Made by a program: the position numbers and the translations under genes. A stretch of DNA of 64,000 nt from Thalassospira alkalitolerans (GTDB lineage Bacteria; Pseudomonadota; Alphaproteobacteria; Rhodospirillales; Thalassospiraceae). The stretch lies in NCBI RefSeq assembly GCF_002115745.1, contig NZ_JFKB01000018.1, positions 1 to 64,000 on the forward strand, written 5' to 3'. The notes beneath the pieces are model-generated. The model had not been told where the DNA came from, did not search any database, and saw nothing but the letters and a program-made list of their open reading frames with translations. Position 1 is the first letter of the stretch, and every line of letters begins with the position of its first letter. This document shows positions 18,943 to 28,041 of the stretch, piece by piece.

Positions 18943-20208
18943 TTATTGGAAAGCCTTCAGAAGACGGTTGGCATCTTCCTGGGCATCGGTCAGGGCCTGT
19001 TTCGGTGATTTTTCACCGGTCAGGGCCGCCTGAATGGCGTTGTTTAGTGATTCACGAACGCGTGCGGTTTCATAGGTCGAAAATTCCGGGATCGCGACGT
19101 CAAGCTGATCACGGGCAACCGCGGCCTGCGGGAATTCGCTGGCATAGGATTTCAGCGCATCGGTTTCATAAGCAGCCGGGGTGACCCCGACATAACCGGT
19201 TGCGATGGACCATTCTGCCGCACGTTCCGGTGCTGTCATGTATTTGATCAGTTCAAGCGATGCTTCCTGCTGTTCTGCACTGGAACCCTTGAACATATAG
19301 AAGTTGCCGCCACCGGTCGGGGAACCCGGTTTTTTATGGGCAGGCAGCATGGCAACGCCAAAGTCAAATTTGGCTTCTTTTTTAACAGCCGACAAATTGC
19401 CGGTTGAATGCCACATCATGCCGGTCTGGCCCTGAACGAAGGCCTGACGCAGCGTGCCCCATTCAATCGTGCCTTCGGGCATGATTTTTTCATCGGTCGC
19501 AAGGCCGCGCCAGTATTCAAGCGCCTCGATCACGGCCGGATCATCGAAATAGGTTTTGGTACCTTCGGCATTCATCAATTGCTTGCCATTCTGGATGGCA
19601 AAGCTTTGGAACATCCAATATGGATAACCGGTTGATGGCACCATCAGGCCCCATTTGCCGTCCTTGGCAAGCGCCTTGCCAGCCGACACCATTTCTTCCC
19701 AGGTTTTCGGCGGCATTTCAGGATCAAGACCGGCTTCGCGGAACATGTCCTTGTTATAGTACATGACGATGGTTGAACGCTGGAACGGGATGCCCCAGGT
19801 TTTGTTATCGACGTTCCCATTGGCCATCAGGGCCGGATAGAACCCGCTGAGCCATTCCTTGTCTTTGGATGTTTTGACAACATCGTCAAACGGAACAATC
19901 AGATCCTGTTCGATCAGGTCATAGACGTCGATCGAAAACATCACCGACAGCTGTGCCGGATCGCCACTTTTGATTGCGGAAACCGCACGCAGGCGGGTGT
20001 CGTCATAATTGCCGGCATAGATCGCATTGACCTTGACGTCGGGATGTTCGGCTTCGAAACCGTCGATCATACCGTCAATCACGTCGGTCAACGCGCCGCC
20101 AACGGCAATTGGGTAATACATGGTCAGTTCGGTTGCCGCCAATGCCGGAATGGCAGAAGTTGCAAGCAGACCGGCCGCAAAGGCGGCACTGGTGATGGAT
20201 TTACGCAT
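18943..20208 (-). CDS. ugpB: ABC transporter periplasmic binding protein, UgpB-like
   Basis: This secreted solute-binding protein of 421 residues has a signal peptide ending at IPALAA. It shows the type of family 1 binding proteins: EHPDVKVNAIYAGNYDDT, PFQRSTIVMYYNKDMFREAG, PPKTWEEMVSAGKALAKDG and a C-terminus SPKQALTDAQEDANRLLKAF that resembles UgpB. Glycerol-3-phosphate or glycerophosphodiester is the favoured ligand, by inference from UgpABCE resemblance and the DeoR partner. Confidence 0.87.
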   Translation of the reverse strand: MRKSITSAAFAAGLLATSAIPALAATELTMYYPIAVGGALTDVIDGMIDGFEAEHPDVKVNAIYAGNYDDTRLRAVSAIKSGDPAQLSVMFSIDVYDLIEQDLIVPFDDVVKTSKDKEWLSGFYPALMANGNVDNKTWGIPFQRSTIVMYYNKDMFREAGLDPEMPPKTWEEMVSAGKALAKDGKWGLMVPSTGYPYWMFQSFAIQNGKQLMNAEGTKTYFDDPAVIEALEYWRGLATDEKIMPEGTIEWGTLRQAFVQGQTGMMWHSTGNLSAVKKEAKFDFGVAMLPAHKKPGSPTGGGNFYMFKGSSAEQQEASLELIKYMTAPERAAEWSIATGYVGVTPAAYETDALKSYASEFPQAAVARDQLDVAIPEFSTYETARVRESLNNAIQAALTGEKSPKQALTDAQEDANRLLKAFQ

Positions 20209-20222
20209 AGGTTTCAGTCCTT

Positions 20223-21347
20223 TTACAGTGTCGGAATTGCAGGATCGTTGTGAAGGAAAACAGAATGTGTTTGCGTTGCATCGTCGGGCATTGCCGCAGA
20301 CAGGCGATGGCCGCGTTCGCGATCAAACCAGTGGGCCGCAGCGCCAGCCCAACTGAGCGAGACTTGCGTCCCGGGCGAAAGATGGACGCGACCGGGCAGG
20401 CGGGCGGTTGCGCCGTCCGTGCCATCAATCGCCAAATAAACAAAAGTTTCCGGGCCTAAAAACTCGGTTGAAACGACCTGTGCGGGGATGTTGTCCGCAT
20501 GGCGGGGTGCCTTGGTTTGAAGTTTCAAATCTTCGGGCCGGATGCCGATGATCAGGTTTTCGGCACGTGCGCCGATGGGCAAAAGCTTAGGCGCCAAGAT
20601 GGTTGCCGGTAACAATCCCATTGGCGGGCTGCCGACAAAACCGGCGGCAAAGGATGTGGCGGGTTTTAAGTAAAGATCGGCGGGGCTTCCGGCCTGTTCG
20701 ATGCGGCCATCTTTCATCAGGATGACGATATCGGCCATGCTCATGGCTTCGGTCTGATCATGGGTGACGTAAACCACCGTGATGCCAAGGCGTTGTTGCA
20801 GGTCGCGGATATCCTTGCGCACGGAATGGCGCAGTTTGGCATCCAGATTTGACAGCGGTTCATCCATCAAACACAGCGGATGACCGGCGACAATCGCACG
20901 CGCAAGGGCAACGCGCTGGCGCTGACCACCGGAAAGTTCGGATGGTTTGCGGTTTTCCAATCCTTCAAGCCCGGTAACGTCAAGCGCATTGGCAAGGCGT
21001 TTTGCCATTTCGACCTTGTCGCATTTGCGCACTTTCAGGCCAAAAACGATGTTTTCCGCCACACTTAAATGCGGGAACAGGGCATAGGATTGAAACACCA
21101 TCGACAAGCCGCGCTTGGAGGGCGGTACGGCGGTGACATCCTGATCATCAATCAGGATGCGGCCCTGATCGGCCGTTTCCAGACCGGCAATCAGACGCAA
21201 CGTGGTTGATTTGCCACAGCCCGACGGCCCCAGCAGCACAACAAAACTGCCGCGCGGAATGTCAATCGACAGATCATGCACGCCATTGTTGCCATCAAAG
21301 ACACGCGACACGTTTTCGATCTGGATAAAGGGTTTTTGGACCGTCAT
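20223..21347 (-). CDS. ugpC: ABC transporter ATPase, UgpC/MalK type
   Basis: This 374-residue ATPase energises the permeases. It has Walker A GPSGCGKST, the signature [18 protein letters not shown], Walker B LCLMDEPLSNLD and the switch VYVTHDQTEAMS. A C-terminal TOBE/OB regulatory domain contains IGIRPEDLKL. Its ATG overlaps the stop of the deoR-like gene by 4 nt, so the regulator and transporter are co-translated. Confidence 0.92.
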   Translation of the reverse strand: MTVQKPFIQIENVSRVFDGNNGVHDLSIDIPRGSFVVLLGPSGCGKSTTLRLIAGLETADQGRILIDDQDVTAVPPSKRGLSMVFQSYALFPHLSVAENIVFGLKVRKCDKVEMAKRLANALDVTGLEGLENRKPSELSGGQRQRVALARAIVAGHPLCLMDEPLSNLDAKLRHSVRKDIRDLQQRLGITVVYVTHDQTEAMSMADIVILMKDGRIEQAGSPADLYLKPATSFAAGFVGSPPMGLLPATILAPKLLPIGARAENLIIGIRPEDLKLQTKAPRHADNIPAQVVSTEFLGPETFVYLAIDGTDGATARLPGRVHLSPGTQVSLSWAGAAAHWFDRERGHRLSAAMPDDATQTHSVFLHNDPAIPTL

Positions 21348-22129
21348 TTCAGAACTTCGCTTTTTGCTATTTGCAGGCGATCAAGGATATCGGTGCGTTC
21401 GAACAGTGTGGTGAAAACCTCGCCGGGCATCTGGTCGACCACGATGATGTCGGGATCGGTGATATGCCCGCCCTTGGCCGGGGCCGGACGGCCAAATTTC
21501 GATTGATCGGCAACCAGAATGGAATTGCGGCAATTGCGCGTGATCGCCTGACGCAGGGCGACTTCGCGGTGGTCAAAATCGGTTAATGTGCCGTCGGGTT
21601 CGATCCCACCGACGCCGAAAATGCCGAAATCGGCCTTATAGTTATGGAACATTGCCTCGGCATCGGGGCTGATCAGATCACGATCGGGCAGGCGCAATGT
21701 GCCGCCAGGAATAACAATGCGGTTGCCGGTATTGTTGCCCAGCGCCATCGCAACATTCAGATTGTTGGTAATGATGGTCAGGTTGCGGTGATCCACCAAA
21801 TTAAGTGCCAGCAATTCAAGCGTGCTGCCAATTCCGATCAGGATCGATGCCCCATCCGGGATCAATTGCGCGACATGTAGTGATATTGCGTGCTTGGCGG
21901 CGATATTGGTCACCTGGCGGCTGTCATATGACAGGTTCATGCCCGGTTCACCGGCATATTCGACCCCGCCATGACGCCGGCGCACCAGATTGGCATCGCT
22001 TAGATTGTTGACATCGCGGCGCACGGTTTGCGGCGTTACCGCAAAATGATCGGCCAGTGCATCAATAGATGCAAAGCCATCACGGCGCAGAATGTCGATG
22101 ATATCGCGTTGCCGGGTCGAGATGTTCAT
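21344..22129 (-). CDS. DeoR family regulator, GlpR-like
   Basis: This 261-residue repressor-type protein has an N-terminal HTH (RDGFASIDALADHFAVTPQT, then VRRDVNNLSDANLVRRRHGG) and a DeoR C-terminal sugar-phosphate sensor domain (GIGSTLELLALNL, FGVGGIEPDGTLTDFDHREV). It is the first gene of the transporter operon and so probably autoregulates it. A glycerol-3-phosphate-like effector would agree with the Ugp-like transporter, but this is inference. Confidence 0.9.
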   Translation of the reverse strand: MNISTRQRDIIDILRRDGFASIDALADHFAVTPQTVRRDVNNLSDANLVRRRHGGVEYAGEPGMNLSYDSRQVTNIAAKHAISLHVAQLIPDGASILIGIGSTLELLALNLVDHRNLTIITNNLNVAMALGNNTGNRIVIPGGTLRLPDRDLISPDAEAMFHNYKADFGIFGVGGIEPDGTLTDFDHREVALRQAITRNCRNSILVADQSKFGRPAPAKGGHITDPDIIVVDQMPGEVFTTLFERTDILDRLQIAKSEVLK

Positions 22130-22331
22130 TTGATCGCTTGGTTTGTTGTTTTGAACGTGATTGCGATCATATAGGTCTTCGTTGTCACTAAGATTTCAGA
22201 AGAGTGACATTCGTATGAATGTTGATTTCTTGGGGCGGGAAAACCAAATCGGGCCGCCCGGAATGCTGGGCGACCCTTTGAAAATCATGGCGTTACGGCA
22301 AACCTGATGGTTGCTGTGCGTGGTTGCCGCG

Positions 22332-23354
22332 CTATGCGAAAATCAGCGATTGATGCGCCCCGACCCCGGCCAGAACACCCGCCGCCGATGCCAGCGTGGC
22401 ATTATGGCGCGCGGTGGCGGCATCCCCGGCGGCAAAAACACCGGCAATGCTGGTTTCCTGCGAGTTATCGACCTTGATATATGGTCCGGTAAAGCCATCT
22501 TCGAAGGCACAACCCAGCATTTCGGCCAGCGGATTGGTCATTGAAACATGTGGCCCGGCAAACAATGCCTTGATGGCGATGGTCCGCCCATCGGTCAGTT
22601 TGATGCCGTCCAGTTCCGGGGATGCGCCGATCAGTTCCATGATCGGATTGCGTTCGATGGTGATCCGGCGTGCGGCCATGGATGCCAGCATATCTGGTTC
22701 GGGTTCATATATGCCTTGGGTGAAAAATGTGGTTGGGCCCCAGTCGGGGATCATCATGGCCTGATGAACCGACATCGGCCCGGTGGCCAGAACGCCAAGT
22801 GGTTGGTCGCGGACCTCGTAACCATGGCAATATGGGCAATGCAGAACGGTTTTCCCCCAGCGCGGGATCAGGCCGGGAATGGTATCGGGCAATGTATCGC
22901 GGACCCCGGTAGCAAGGATCAGGCGTTTGGCCTGTAAACGGCGTCCGTCTTCAAGGGTGATTTTAAAGCGCGTATCGCGGCTGTCATCACCATTACCATT
23001 GTCGCCATCCTTGCCAAGCCGGGTGGCGGTTCTTGCCGTCCCATGCGCGATGCAAACCGTGGCATAGGCTGTGATCTGATCGGTGGCGATGCGGCTGATC
23101 TCAGCCGGGCTTTTGCCGTCCAGACCGAAAAAACCGTGTGATGCGGCGGCAAAACGGTTGCGCGGCTGACCGGCATCAATGATGCAGATTTCCTTGCGTG
23201 CGCGGGCCAGTTGCATGGCCGCCGATAACCCGGCGAAACCACCGCCAACAATGATGACGTCATACAGTTTTTCCGGGTCCGGGCGGGGCGGCTGAATATG
23301 TGACGAAAGCGGGGCATGTTGGCGCGGTTGGGCATGGTTGGGGGCGTCGGACAT
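22332..23354 (-). CDS. NAD(P)/FAD-dependent oxidoreductase, thioredoxin reductase-like
   Basis: From ATG 23354, preceded by GGAGAC, the protein has 340 residues; the open frame extends to 23423 without a family-like sequence. It has an FAD-binding Rossmann motif VIIVGGGFAGLSAAMQLARA, a CPYCHGYE redox-type motif in the NAD(P) domain region, and a C-terminal FAD site VFAAGDAATARHNATLASAAG. It resembles the short thioredoxin-reductase-like proteins often paired with Rrf2 regulators. A Gly/Asp/Asn-rich insert (GKDGDNGNGDD) sits in a loop. Its electron acceptor is unknown. Confidence 0.88.
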   Translation of the reverse strand: MSDAPNHAQPRQHAPLSSHIQPPRPDPEKLYDVIIVGGGFAGLSAAMQLARARKEICIIDAGQPRNRFAAASHGFFGLDGKSPAEISRIATDQITAYATVCIAHGTARTATRLGKDGDNGNGDDSRDTRFKITLEDGRRLQAKRLILATGVRDTLPDTIPGLIPRWGKTVLHCPYCHGYEVRDQPLGVLATGPMSVHQAMMIPDWGPTTFFTQGIYEPEPDMLASMAARRITIERNPIMELIGASPELDGIKLTDGRTIAIKALFAGPHVSMTNPLAEMLGCAFEDGFTGPYIKVDNSQETSIAGVFAAGDAATARHNATLASAAGVLAGVGAHQSLIFA

Positions 23355-23422
23355 AATCAATGTCTCCGATTGGGATATGGGATGGTGTTGATCCACCGCG
23401 TGTGATGGCAGCGGCCAATTCA

Positions 23423-23473
23423 TGTAACTTTATAAGTTTCGTGAAAAAGCAGAGTCAAGCGTCTTGTAACTTT
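23423..23473. promoter_or_regulatory. Putative Rrf2-type operator repeats
   Basis: TGTAACTTT occurs twice as a direct repeat, at 23423-23431 and 23465-23473, spaced 42 nt (about four helical turns). The first lies in the dyad AACTTTATAAGTT (23426-23438). The repeats lie between the divergent oxidoreductase and Rrf2 genes. Confidence 0.45.
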
Positions 23474-23564
23474 TTGTGTTGCGAGTTAGGCCGGGGAGAC
23501 GCTAGTTTGAGCCGTTGATTTCTGTCCGTTTTAGTCTTTCAGTGCCGAACCAAGGAAACCACCC

Positions 23565-24059
23565 ATGCGCCGCGATAGCCGCCTTTCCCGTATGTTGCAC
23601 GTCCTGATCCATATGGATCGGCATGGCGATCCGATGACATCGGACATGATTGCGCAAATGCTGTGTACCAATCCGGTGGTCGTCCGGCGGACCATGGCGG
23701 GCCTGCGTGATGCCGGCTATGTGCAGTCGGAAAAGGGGCGTGGCGGCGGCTGGGTGATCAAGCGTGCATTGTCGCAAATCACCTTTTTGGATATCCACCA
23801 CGCCTTGGGTGATCCGTCGATTTTTGCGGTTGGTGTGTCGGTTGAACATTCTGAATGTTTGGTCGAACAGGCGGTCAATGCCGCCCTTGGCAGTTCGTTC
23901 GAGGCCGCGGAAAATCTTTTGATGGAACGGTTCGGCGCGGTGACGCTGGCCGATTTGGCCGCCGATATTGATCGGCGATGGCCCGATACGGGCGATAAGG
24001 CGGATGGCAAAAATCCCTGGTCCATCGCCGGACATACCCATGCGGCAAAAGATACCTGA
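23565..24059 (+). CDS. Rrf2 family transcriptional regulator
   Basis: This 164-residue protein has a winged HTH with DPMTSDMIAQMLCTNPVVVR and the wing GYVQSEKGRGGGWVI typical of Rrf2/IscR. The three clustered cysteines that bind Fe-S in IscR or NsrR are absent: only scattered cysteines are seen (residues near 34 and 98). It may therefore sense through a single thiol or another ligand. It is divergent from the FAD oxidoreductase and probably controls it (inference). Confidence 0.88.
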   Translation: MRRDSRLSRMLHVLIHMDRHGDPMTSDMIAQMLCTNPVVVRRTMAGLRDAGYVQSEKGRGGGWVIKRALSQITFLDIHHALGDPSIFAVGVSVEHSECLVEQAVNAALGSSFEAAENLLMERFGAVTLADLAADIDRRWPDTGDKADGKNPWSIAGHTHAAKDT

Positions 24060-24191
24060 TCGGGCATTGCGCAACCTTGGCTTGCGTGACGGCTGGTGAT
24101 CCAATAATGAATAGCAGATGAAATAACTTCTAATCTGTTATTCAGATTTGTATCGCAAGCGGATGATTTTACCGCAAAGGCCGAGGTTTCG

Positions 24192-25118
24192 ATGACGACA
24201 AAAAATCCGGATTGGGATCATATTCGTGTGTTTCTGGCCTTGGCGCGAACCGGCAGTTTGCGCGCCGCCGCACAGGAACTTGGCGTTAGTCAGCCAACAT
24301 TGGGGCGGCATTTATCCGCCCTTGAAACCGCGGTGGGGGTGGTGTTGTTTGATCGCCTGCCCGAAGGTCTTCGCATGACCGAAGCCGGGCGTGATTTGCG
24401 CCCGCGCGCCGAAGCAATGGAAGAAGCCGCCTTTGCCTTTCACCGACAGGGCGATGCGATTTCGGGTATTCGGGACCGGCATGTTCGACTAAGCGCCAGT
24501 GCATGGTCAGCACTTTTTCTGTCGGGGCAGATTAAATCCCGGCCTGACGGGCTTTATCTTGAAATTCGCCAATCCGATGACACGCAATTGTTGACCAAGC
24601 GCGAAGCCGATTTTGCCGTGCGCCATGGTTTGCCCCTGACCGGGGATTTCATCACCAAAAGGTTGGGAACTGTTTCCTGTGCGGTCTATGCCGCGCCGGA
24701 TTTGGCCGAAGACATGCGCGCCATGGACCCCGATGCGGTGTTTGCCGATGCCCCGTGGATTTGCTTGTCCGAGGAATTTGATCTGTATGAAAGTCAACGC
24801 TGGGTGCTGGCACATCTGGCGGGCACCAAGCCGGAATTTCGCGCAGGCAATACCGCGATGCTGCAACAGGCCTTGCGCACAGGCATCGGGGCGGGGATTT
24901 TGCCGTGTTTTTTAGGGGATCGTGATCCGGCGCTTTCGCGCATTAGCAAACCAATCGAACCGCTTGATTCTGATATCTGGCTGATCGTGCATCGCGATTT
25001 GCGCGGTGCCGATGGCATCAAACAAGCCACCGACTGGGTTGCCGAGATGTATAAAAGCCGTGCCCTGTTGCTAAGTGGCGCGCAGGGGCATCAATCGGGG
25101 CAGCTAAAACTGACGTGA
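24192..25118 (+). CDS. LysR family transcriptional regulator
   Basis: This 308-residue protein has an N-terminal winged HTH (FLALARTGSLRAAAQELGVS, QPTLGRHLSALE) and a LysR substrate-binding domain. The C-terminal part, with GIGAGILPCFLGDRDPALSR, is typical of the subgroup that controls single adjacent targets. No divergent partner is obvious; the neighbours are Rrf2 and cytochrome c peroxidase. A terminator follows at 25173-25198. Confidence 0.92.
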   Translation: MTTKNPDWDHIRVFLALARTGSLRAAAQELGVSQPTLGRHLSALETAVGVVLFDRLPEGLRMTEAGRDLRPRAEAMEEAAFAFHRQGDAISGIRDRHVRLSASAWSALFLSGQIKSRPDGLYLEIRQSDDTQLLTKREADFAVRHGLPLTGDFITKRLGTVSCAVYAAPDLAEDMRAMDPDAVFADAPWICLSEEFDLYESQRWVLAHLAGTKPEFRAGNTAMLQQALRTGIGAGILPCFLGDRDPALSRISKPIEPLDSDIWLIVHRDLRGADGIKQATDWVAEMYKSRALLLSGAQGHQSGQLKLT

Positions 25119-25172
25119 ACCTGACCTGACCGCTCAGGATCTGGGATCACGATGGGATTGTCCCAAAAGAAA

Positions 25173-25198
25173 TGCCGCCCGGATTGTACCGGGCGGCA
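25173..25198. terminator. Terminator hairpin between lysR and ccp
   Basis: Perfect 10-bp stem TGCCGCCCGG / CCGGGCGGCA with a 6-nt loop, between two convergent genes. The T run is weak on both strands. Confidence 0.65.
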
Positions 25199-25269
25199 GG
25201 TTCGCAGTGGTTGTGCAGTATGTCGGGGATCACTGCGTGACTTTTCTGATTATCCACACCCCTGTGGGA

Positions 25270-26340
25270 TCAGTTTGCGACCATCGTGGCCGGTTTAGGT
25301 GTGGTTGGGCTGCTGACTGGCAGGATCGGGTATTCCACACGTGGTGCTTCGCCGGTCAGGGTTATCAGGAAGGCGGTAATCGCCTTGATCTGGTCGTCGT
25401 CAAGTTCGGTTCCCAACTGGCTTGATCCCATGATTGCAACCGCCTGTTCCAGGTTCCAGACCTTGCCGGAATGGAAATACGGTGCCGTCAGTTCGATATT
25501 GCGAAGCGGCCCGGCGCGGAACACATAATCGTCGGTCGCTGTTTGGGTTACAGCAAAGCGGCCCTTGTCATCGGGCGGCAAAATATCCGATCCGGGCTGT
25601 TCAACCACACCGAATGGATAATAGCCGGTGCCACCGACGTTGACCCCGTTATGGCAAGATGCGCAACCGGTATCGATAAACAGTTCCAACCCGGCCATTT
25701 CACTTTCGTTCATGACGGCGTCATTGCCTTCGAGGAACTGGTCAAACCGGGATGCCGGGGTGATCAGGGTTGCTTCGAAAGCTTCGATGGCGCGGGCCAT
25801 GTTATCGAATGTAACGGGGTCACTTTCGCCGGGGAAAGCAACGGTGAAATGTTTGACATAGTCATCCATGCTTTTCAGCACTTCGACGACGCGTTCGGGC
25901 GTGCTGGCCATTTCAACACCGGCCTGAACCGGGCCTTTGGCCTGTGCCTTAAGGTCTTCGGCGCGGCCGTCCCAGAACTGGGCTTCGTTAAATACGGCGT
26001 TCAAAACGGTCGGCGCATTACGCGGACCTTTCTGCCAGCCATGGCCGATGGATGTTTCAAGGTTGTCATCCCCGCCCATGCCAAGATTGTGGCAGGTATT
26101 GCACGAAATCAACGCACTGGACGACAGGCGCGGATCGAAAAACAGCATCTTGCCCAGTTCGACCTTTTCCCGGGTGACCGCATTGTCTTTGACGGCGGGA
26201 ACCATGGATGGGATGACTTCGAAATATTCAAGCGCGGATGCACGAATTTCTGCCGGACTGGCAGCAAGTACGGGGCTTGTCATGCCAAAGGATACGACGG
26301 CGATGGCAACGGTACTTTGCAGGATATGGCGCGGTTTCAT
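25270..26340 (-). CDS. ccpA: Di-haem cytochrome c peroxidase
   Basis: This periplasmic enzyme reduces H2O2 with electrons from cytochrome c. The start is ATG 26340, preceded by GGGAGAG; the frame opens further upstream to 26415 without good evidence. It has 356 residues with a signal peptide (ends SPVLAAS). Two haem-binding motifs are present, CNTCH (N-terminal domain) and CASCH (C-terminal domain), with RNAPTVLNAVFNEAQFWDGR and RNIELTAPYFHSG typical of the CcpA/MauG family. An FNR-like box about 60-75 nt upstream suggests induction under low oxygen. Confidence 0.94.
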   Translation of the reverse strand: MKPRHILQSTVAIAVVSFGMTSPVLAASPAEIRASALEYFEVIPSMVPAVKDNAVTREKVELGKMLFFDPRLSSSALISCNTCHNLGMGGDDNLETSIGHGWQKGPRNAPTVLNAVFNEAQFWDGRAEDLKAQAKGPVQAGVEMASTPERVVEVLKSMDDYVKHFTVAFPGESDPVTFDNMARAIEAFEATLITPASRFDQFLEGNDAVMNESEMAGLELFIDTGCASCHNGVNVGGTGYYPFGVVEQPGSDILPPDDKGRFAVTQTATDDYVFRAGPLRNIELTAPYFHSGKVWNLEQAVAIMGSSQLGTELDDDQIKAITAFLITLTGEAPRVEYPILPVSSPTTPKPATMVAN

Positions 26341-26401
26341 CTTACTCTCTCCCAAAACTGACTTGGTTAGAGAAGGGAACCAAAATGCTGCACCGCCATC
26401 G

Positions 26402-26415
26402 CTGATATATATCAA
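26402..26415. promoter_or_regulatory. FNR/FixK-like box upstream of ccp
   Basis: CTGATATATATCAA differs from the FNR consensus TTGAT-N4-ATCAA at one defined base. It lies about 62-75 nt upstream of the peroxidase ATG. Peroxidases of this family are known FNR/ANR targets in other proteobacteria. Confidence 0.6.
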
Positions 26416-26620
26416 TATAAGAATGTAGTATTTTTTTCAGTTAGATAGAATGGATTTGAATAAGAATAACCCGCTCTGCCGACGGTTGAATCTCAACAGT
26501 TTTATTCAAGCGGTTGAACCGGCATCGGGTTTTAAAAAATCTTTATATGAGGCGTATTTGGCGGGAAAATACCGGTGAATTCAGACAAGTAGCGGTCAAT
26601 ATCGGAAAGAATAACGAATC

Positions 26621-26662
26621 ACAGGCAATGGCACGGCGATGGGTATCGCGGCCATTGCCTGT
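26621..26662 (-). terminator. Terminator of the polyamine operon
   Basis: Perfect 12-bp stem ACAGGCAATGGC / GCCATTGCCTGT with an 18-nt loop, just downstream of the aminotransferase stop codon. On the minus strand it is followed by a moderately T-rich stretch. Confidence 0.7.
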
Positions 26663-26673
26663 TTGTGGGGTGG

Positions 26674-28038
26674 TTAAAGCGTCTTTTGAACATCAATGAT
26701 GCTGTCGCGCAGGATATCGGCGACCTGATCGATCATATCGGGGGTCATCACAAGGGTCGGCGACAGGATCAGGATATTACCCAGCGGGCGGGCAATCAGG
26801 CCGCGTTCCTGTGCGGCTTGCGATACTTTAAGGCCGATTTGATCGGCCGCGTCAAACGGGGCCTTGGTAGCTTTGTCGCGGACGAACTCAATCCCGATCA
26901 TAAAGTGGCTGCCGCGCACATCGCCAACAATATCAAGATCGCCAAGGGCACGCAGGCCATTTTCAAACTGTTTGCCAGTGGTGCGGACCCGTTCGGGGAT
27001 GCCTTCTTTTTCCATCAGCGCGATATTGGCAAGTCCGGCGGCGGCGCCAGCAGGATGCCCGGAATAGGTCATGCCATGCAGGAATGTGCCACCGGGGCCG
27101 GAAATAACATCATGAATTTCGTCCGAGATGATCGTAGCCGAAAGCGGCTGATAACCCGATGTCAGGCCCTTGGCGGTGTTGATGATGTCGGGCTGCACAC
27201 CAAAAACATCTTTGGAGGCAAAGAAATGCCCCAAACGTCCAAAGGCGGTAACGACCTCGTCCGAGATATATTTGATATCGTTTTCGCGGCAAACCGCCGC
27301 CATGCGGGCGTGATAACCAGCGGGTGCGACAATGACGCCACCGGCCCCCATGATCGGTTCGGCGATGAAGGCGGCGATATTTTCAGCCCCGGTGGTTTCG
27401 ATGGTCTGTTTCAGGTCATCGACAAGCCTGTCAAGGAATTCGGCCTCGGTCATACCATCGCCTTCGCGCCAGAAATGCGGCGACCGCAGGTGATGGACTA
27501 GATCGGGCACCGTGTCCCAGTTTTCGGAATATTGCGGCGTGGTCATCGTCATCGCCAGATAGGTTGACCCGTGATAGGCGCCGATCCGGCTGAGGATTTT
27601 CTTTTTGTTCGGGCGGCCCAGACGGTTGTTGTAATGGTGCAGGATGCGAATGCTGGTGTCATTGGCAACAGAACCGGAATTGGCAAAATACACCTTGTTT
27701 AAGGTGCCCGGTGCCAGACTTGCGATCTTGCTTGCCAGGGCGGCGGCGGCGGGATGGGTGAAATTGTAAAACGTTGAATAGAAATCAAGCGTTTCAAGCT
27801 GGTTGCTGATCGCATCAATGATTTCACGGCGACCATGCCCGACATTGACACACCACAATCCCCCGATCCCGTCGATCAGGTCGCGGCCAGTACTGTCACG
27901 GACCATCGGGCCTTTGGCACTGACGATGACGGTGCGGGCATTATCCTGTTTAAGGGCATTAAGATCGGCAAAGGATTGGATCAGGTGATCATCGGCGGCA
28001 AGAACATCATCGGTAGAAAGGTTTTGATGTGGGGTCAT
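26674..28038 (-). CDS. Class III aminotransferase, probably polyamine-pyruvate type
   Basis: This 454-residue PLP enzyme has the PLP-binding Lys in NTAKGLTSGYQPLSA, the Asp in YISDEVVTAFGRLG and the phosphate-binding segment FANSGSVANDTSIR; the N-terminal GIGGLWCVNVGHGRREI is typical of the omega-aminotransferase group. It resembles SpuC-type putrescine-pyruvate aminotransferases. Its place as last gene of a polyamine ABC operon supports a role in putrescine or diamine degradation. Other omega-amino acids remain possible. The start is 4 nt from the stop of the upstream amidase gene. Confidence 0.88.
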   Translation of the reverse strand: MTPHQNLSTDDVLAADDHLIQSFADLNALKQDNARTVIVSAKGPMVRDSTGRDLIDGIGGLWCVNVGHGRREIIDAISNQLETLDFYSTFYNFTHPAAAALASKIASLAPGTLNKVYFANSGSVANDTSIRILHHYNNRLGRPNKKKILSRIGAYHGSTYLAMTMTTPQYSENWDTVPDLVHHLRSPHFWREGDGMTEAEFLDRLVDDLKQTIETTGAENIAAFIAEPIMGAGGVIVAPAGYHARMAAVCRENDIKYISDEVVTAFGRLGHFFASKDVFGVQPDIINTAKGLTSGYQPLSATIISDEIHDVISGPGGTFLHGMTYSGHPAGAAAGLANIALMEKEGIPERVRTTGKQFENGLRALGDLDIVGDVRGSHFMIGIEFVRDKATKAPFDAADQIGLKVSQAAQERGLIARPLGNILILSPTLVMTPDMIDQVADILRDSIIDVQKTL

Positions 28039-28041
28039 GGT

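Noticed and set aside
25471..26361. Long plus-strand frame of 296 codons opposite cytochrome c peroxidase
   Set aside because: It is antisense to a gene with two haem motifs and a signal peptide; its own translation shows no family feature.
26665..27501. Plus-strand frame of 278 codons opposite the aminotransferase
   Set aside because: It mirrors the aminotransferase codons in GC-rich DNA and has no recognisable domain or ribosome-binding site.
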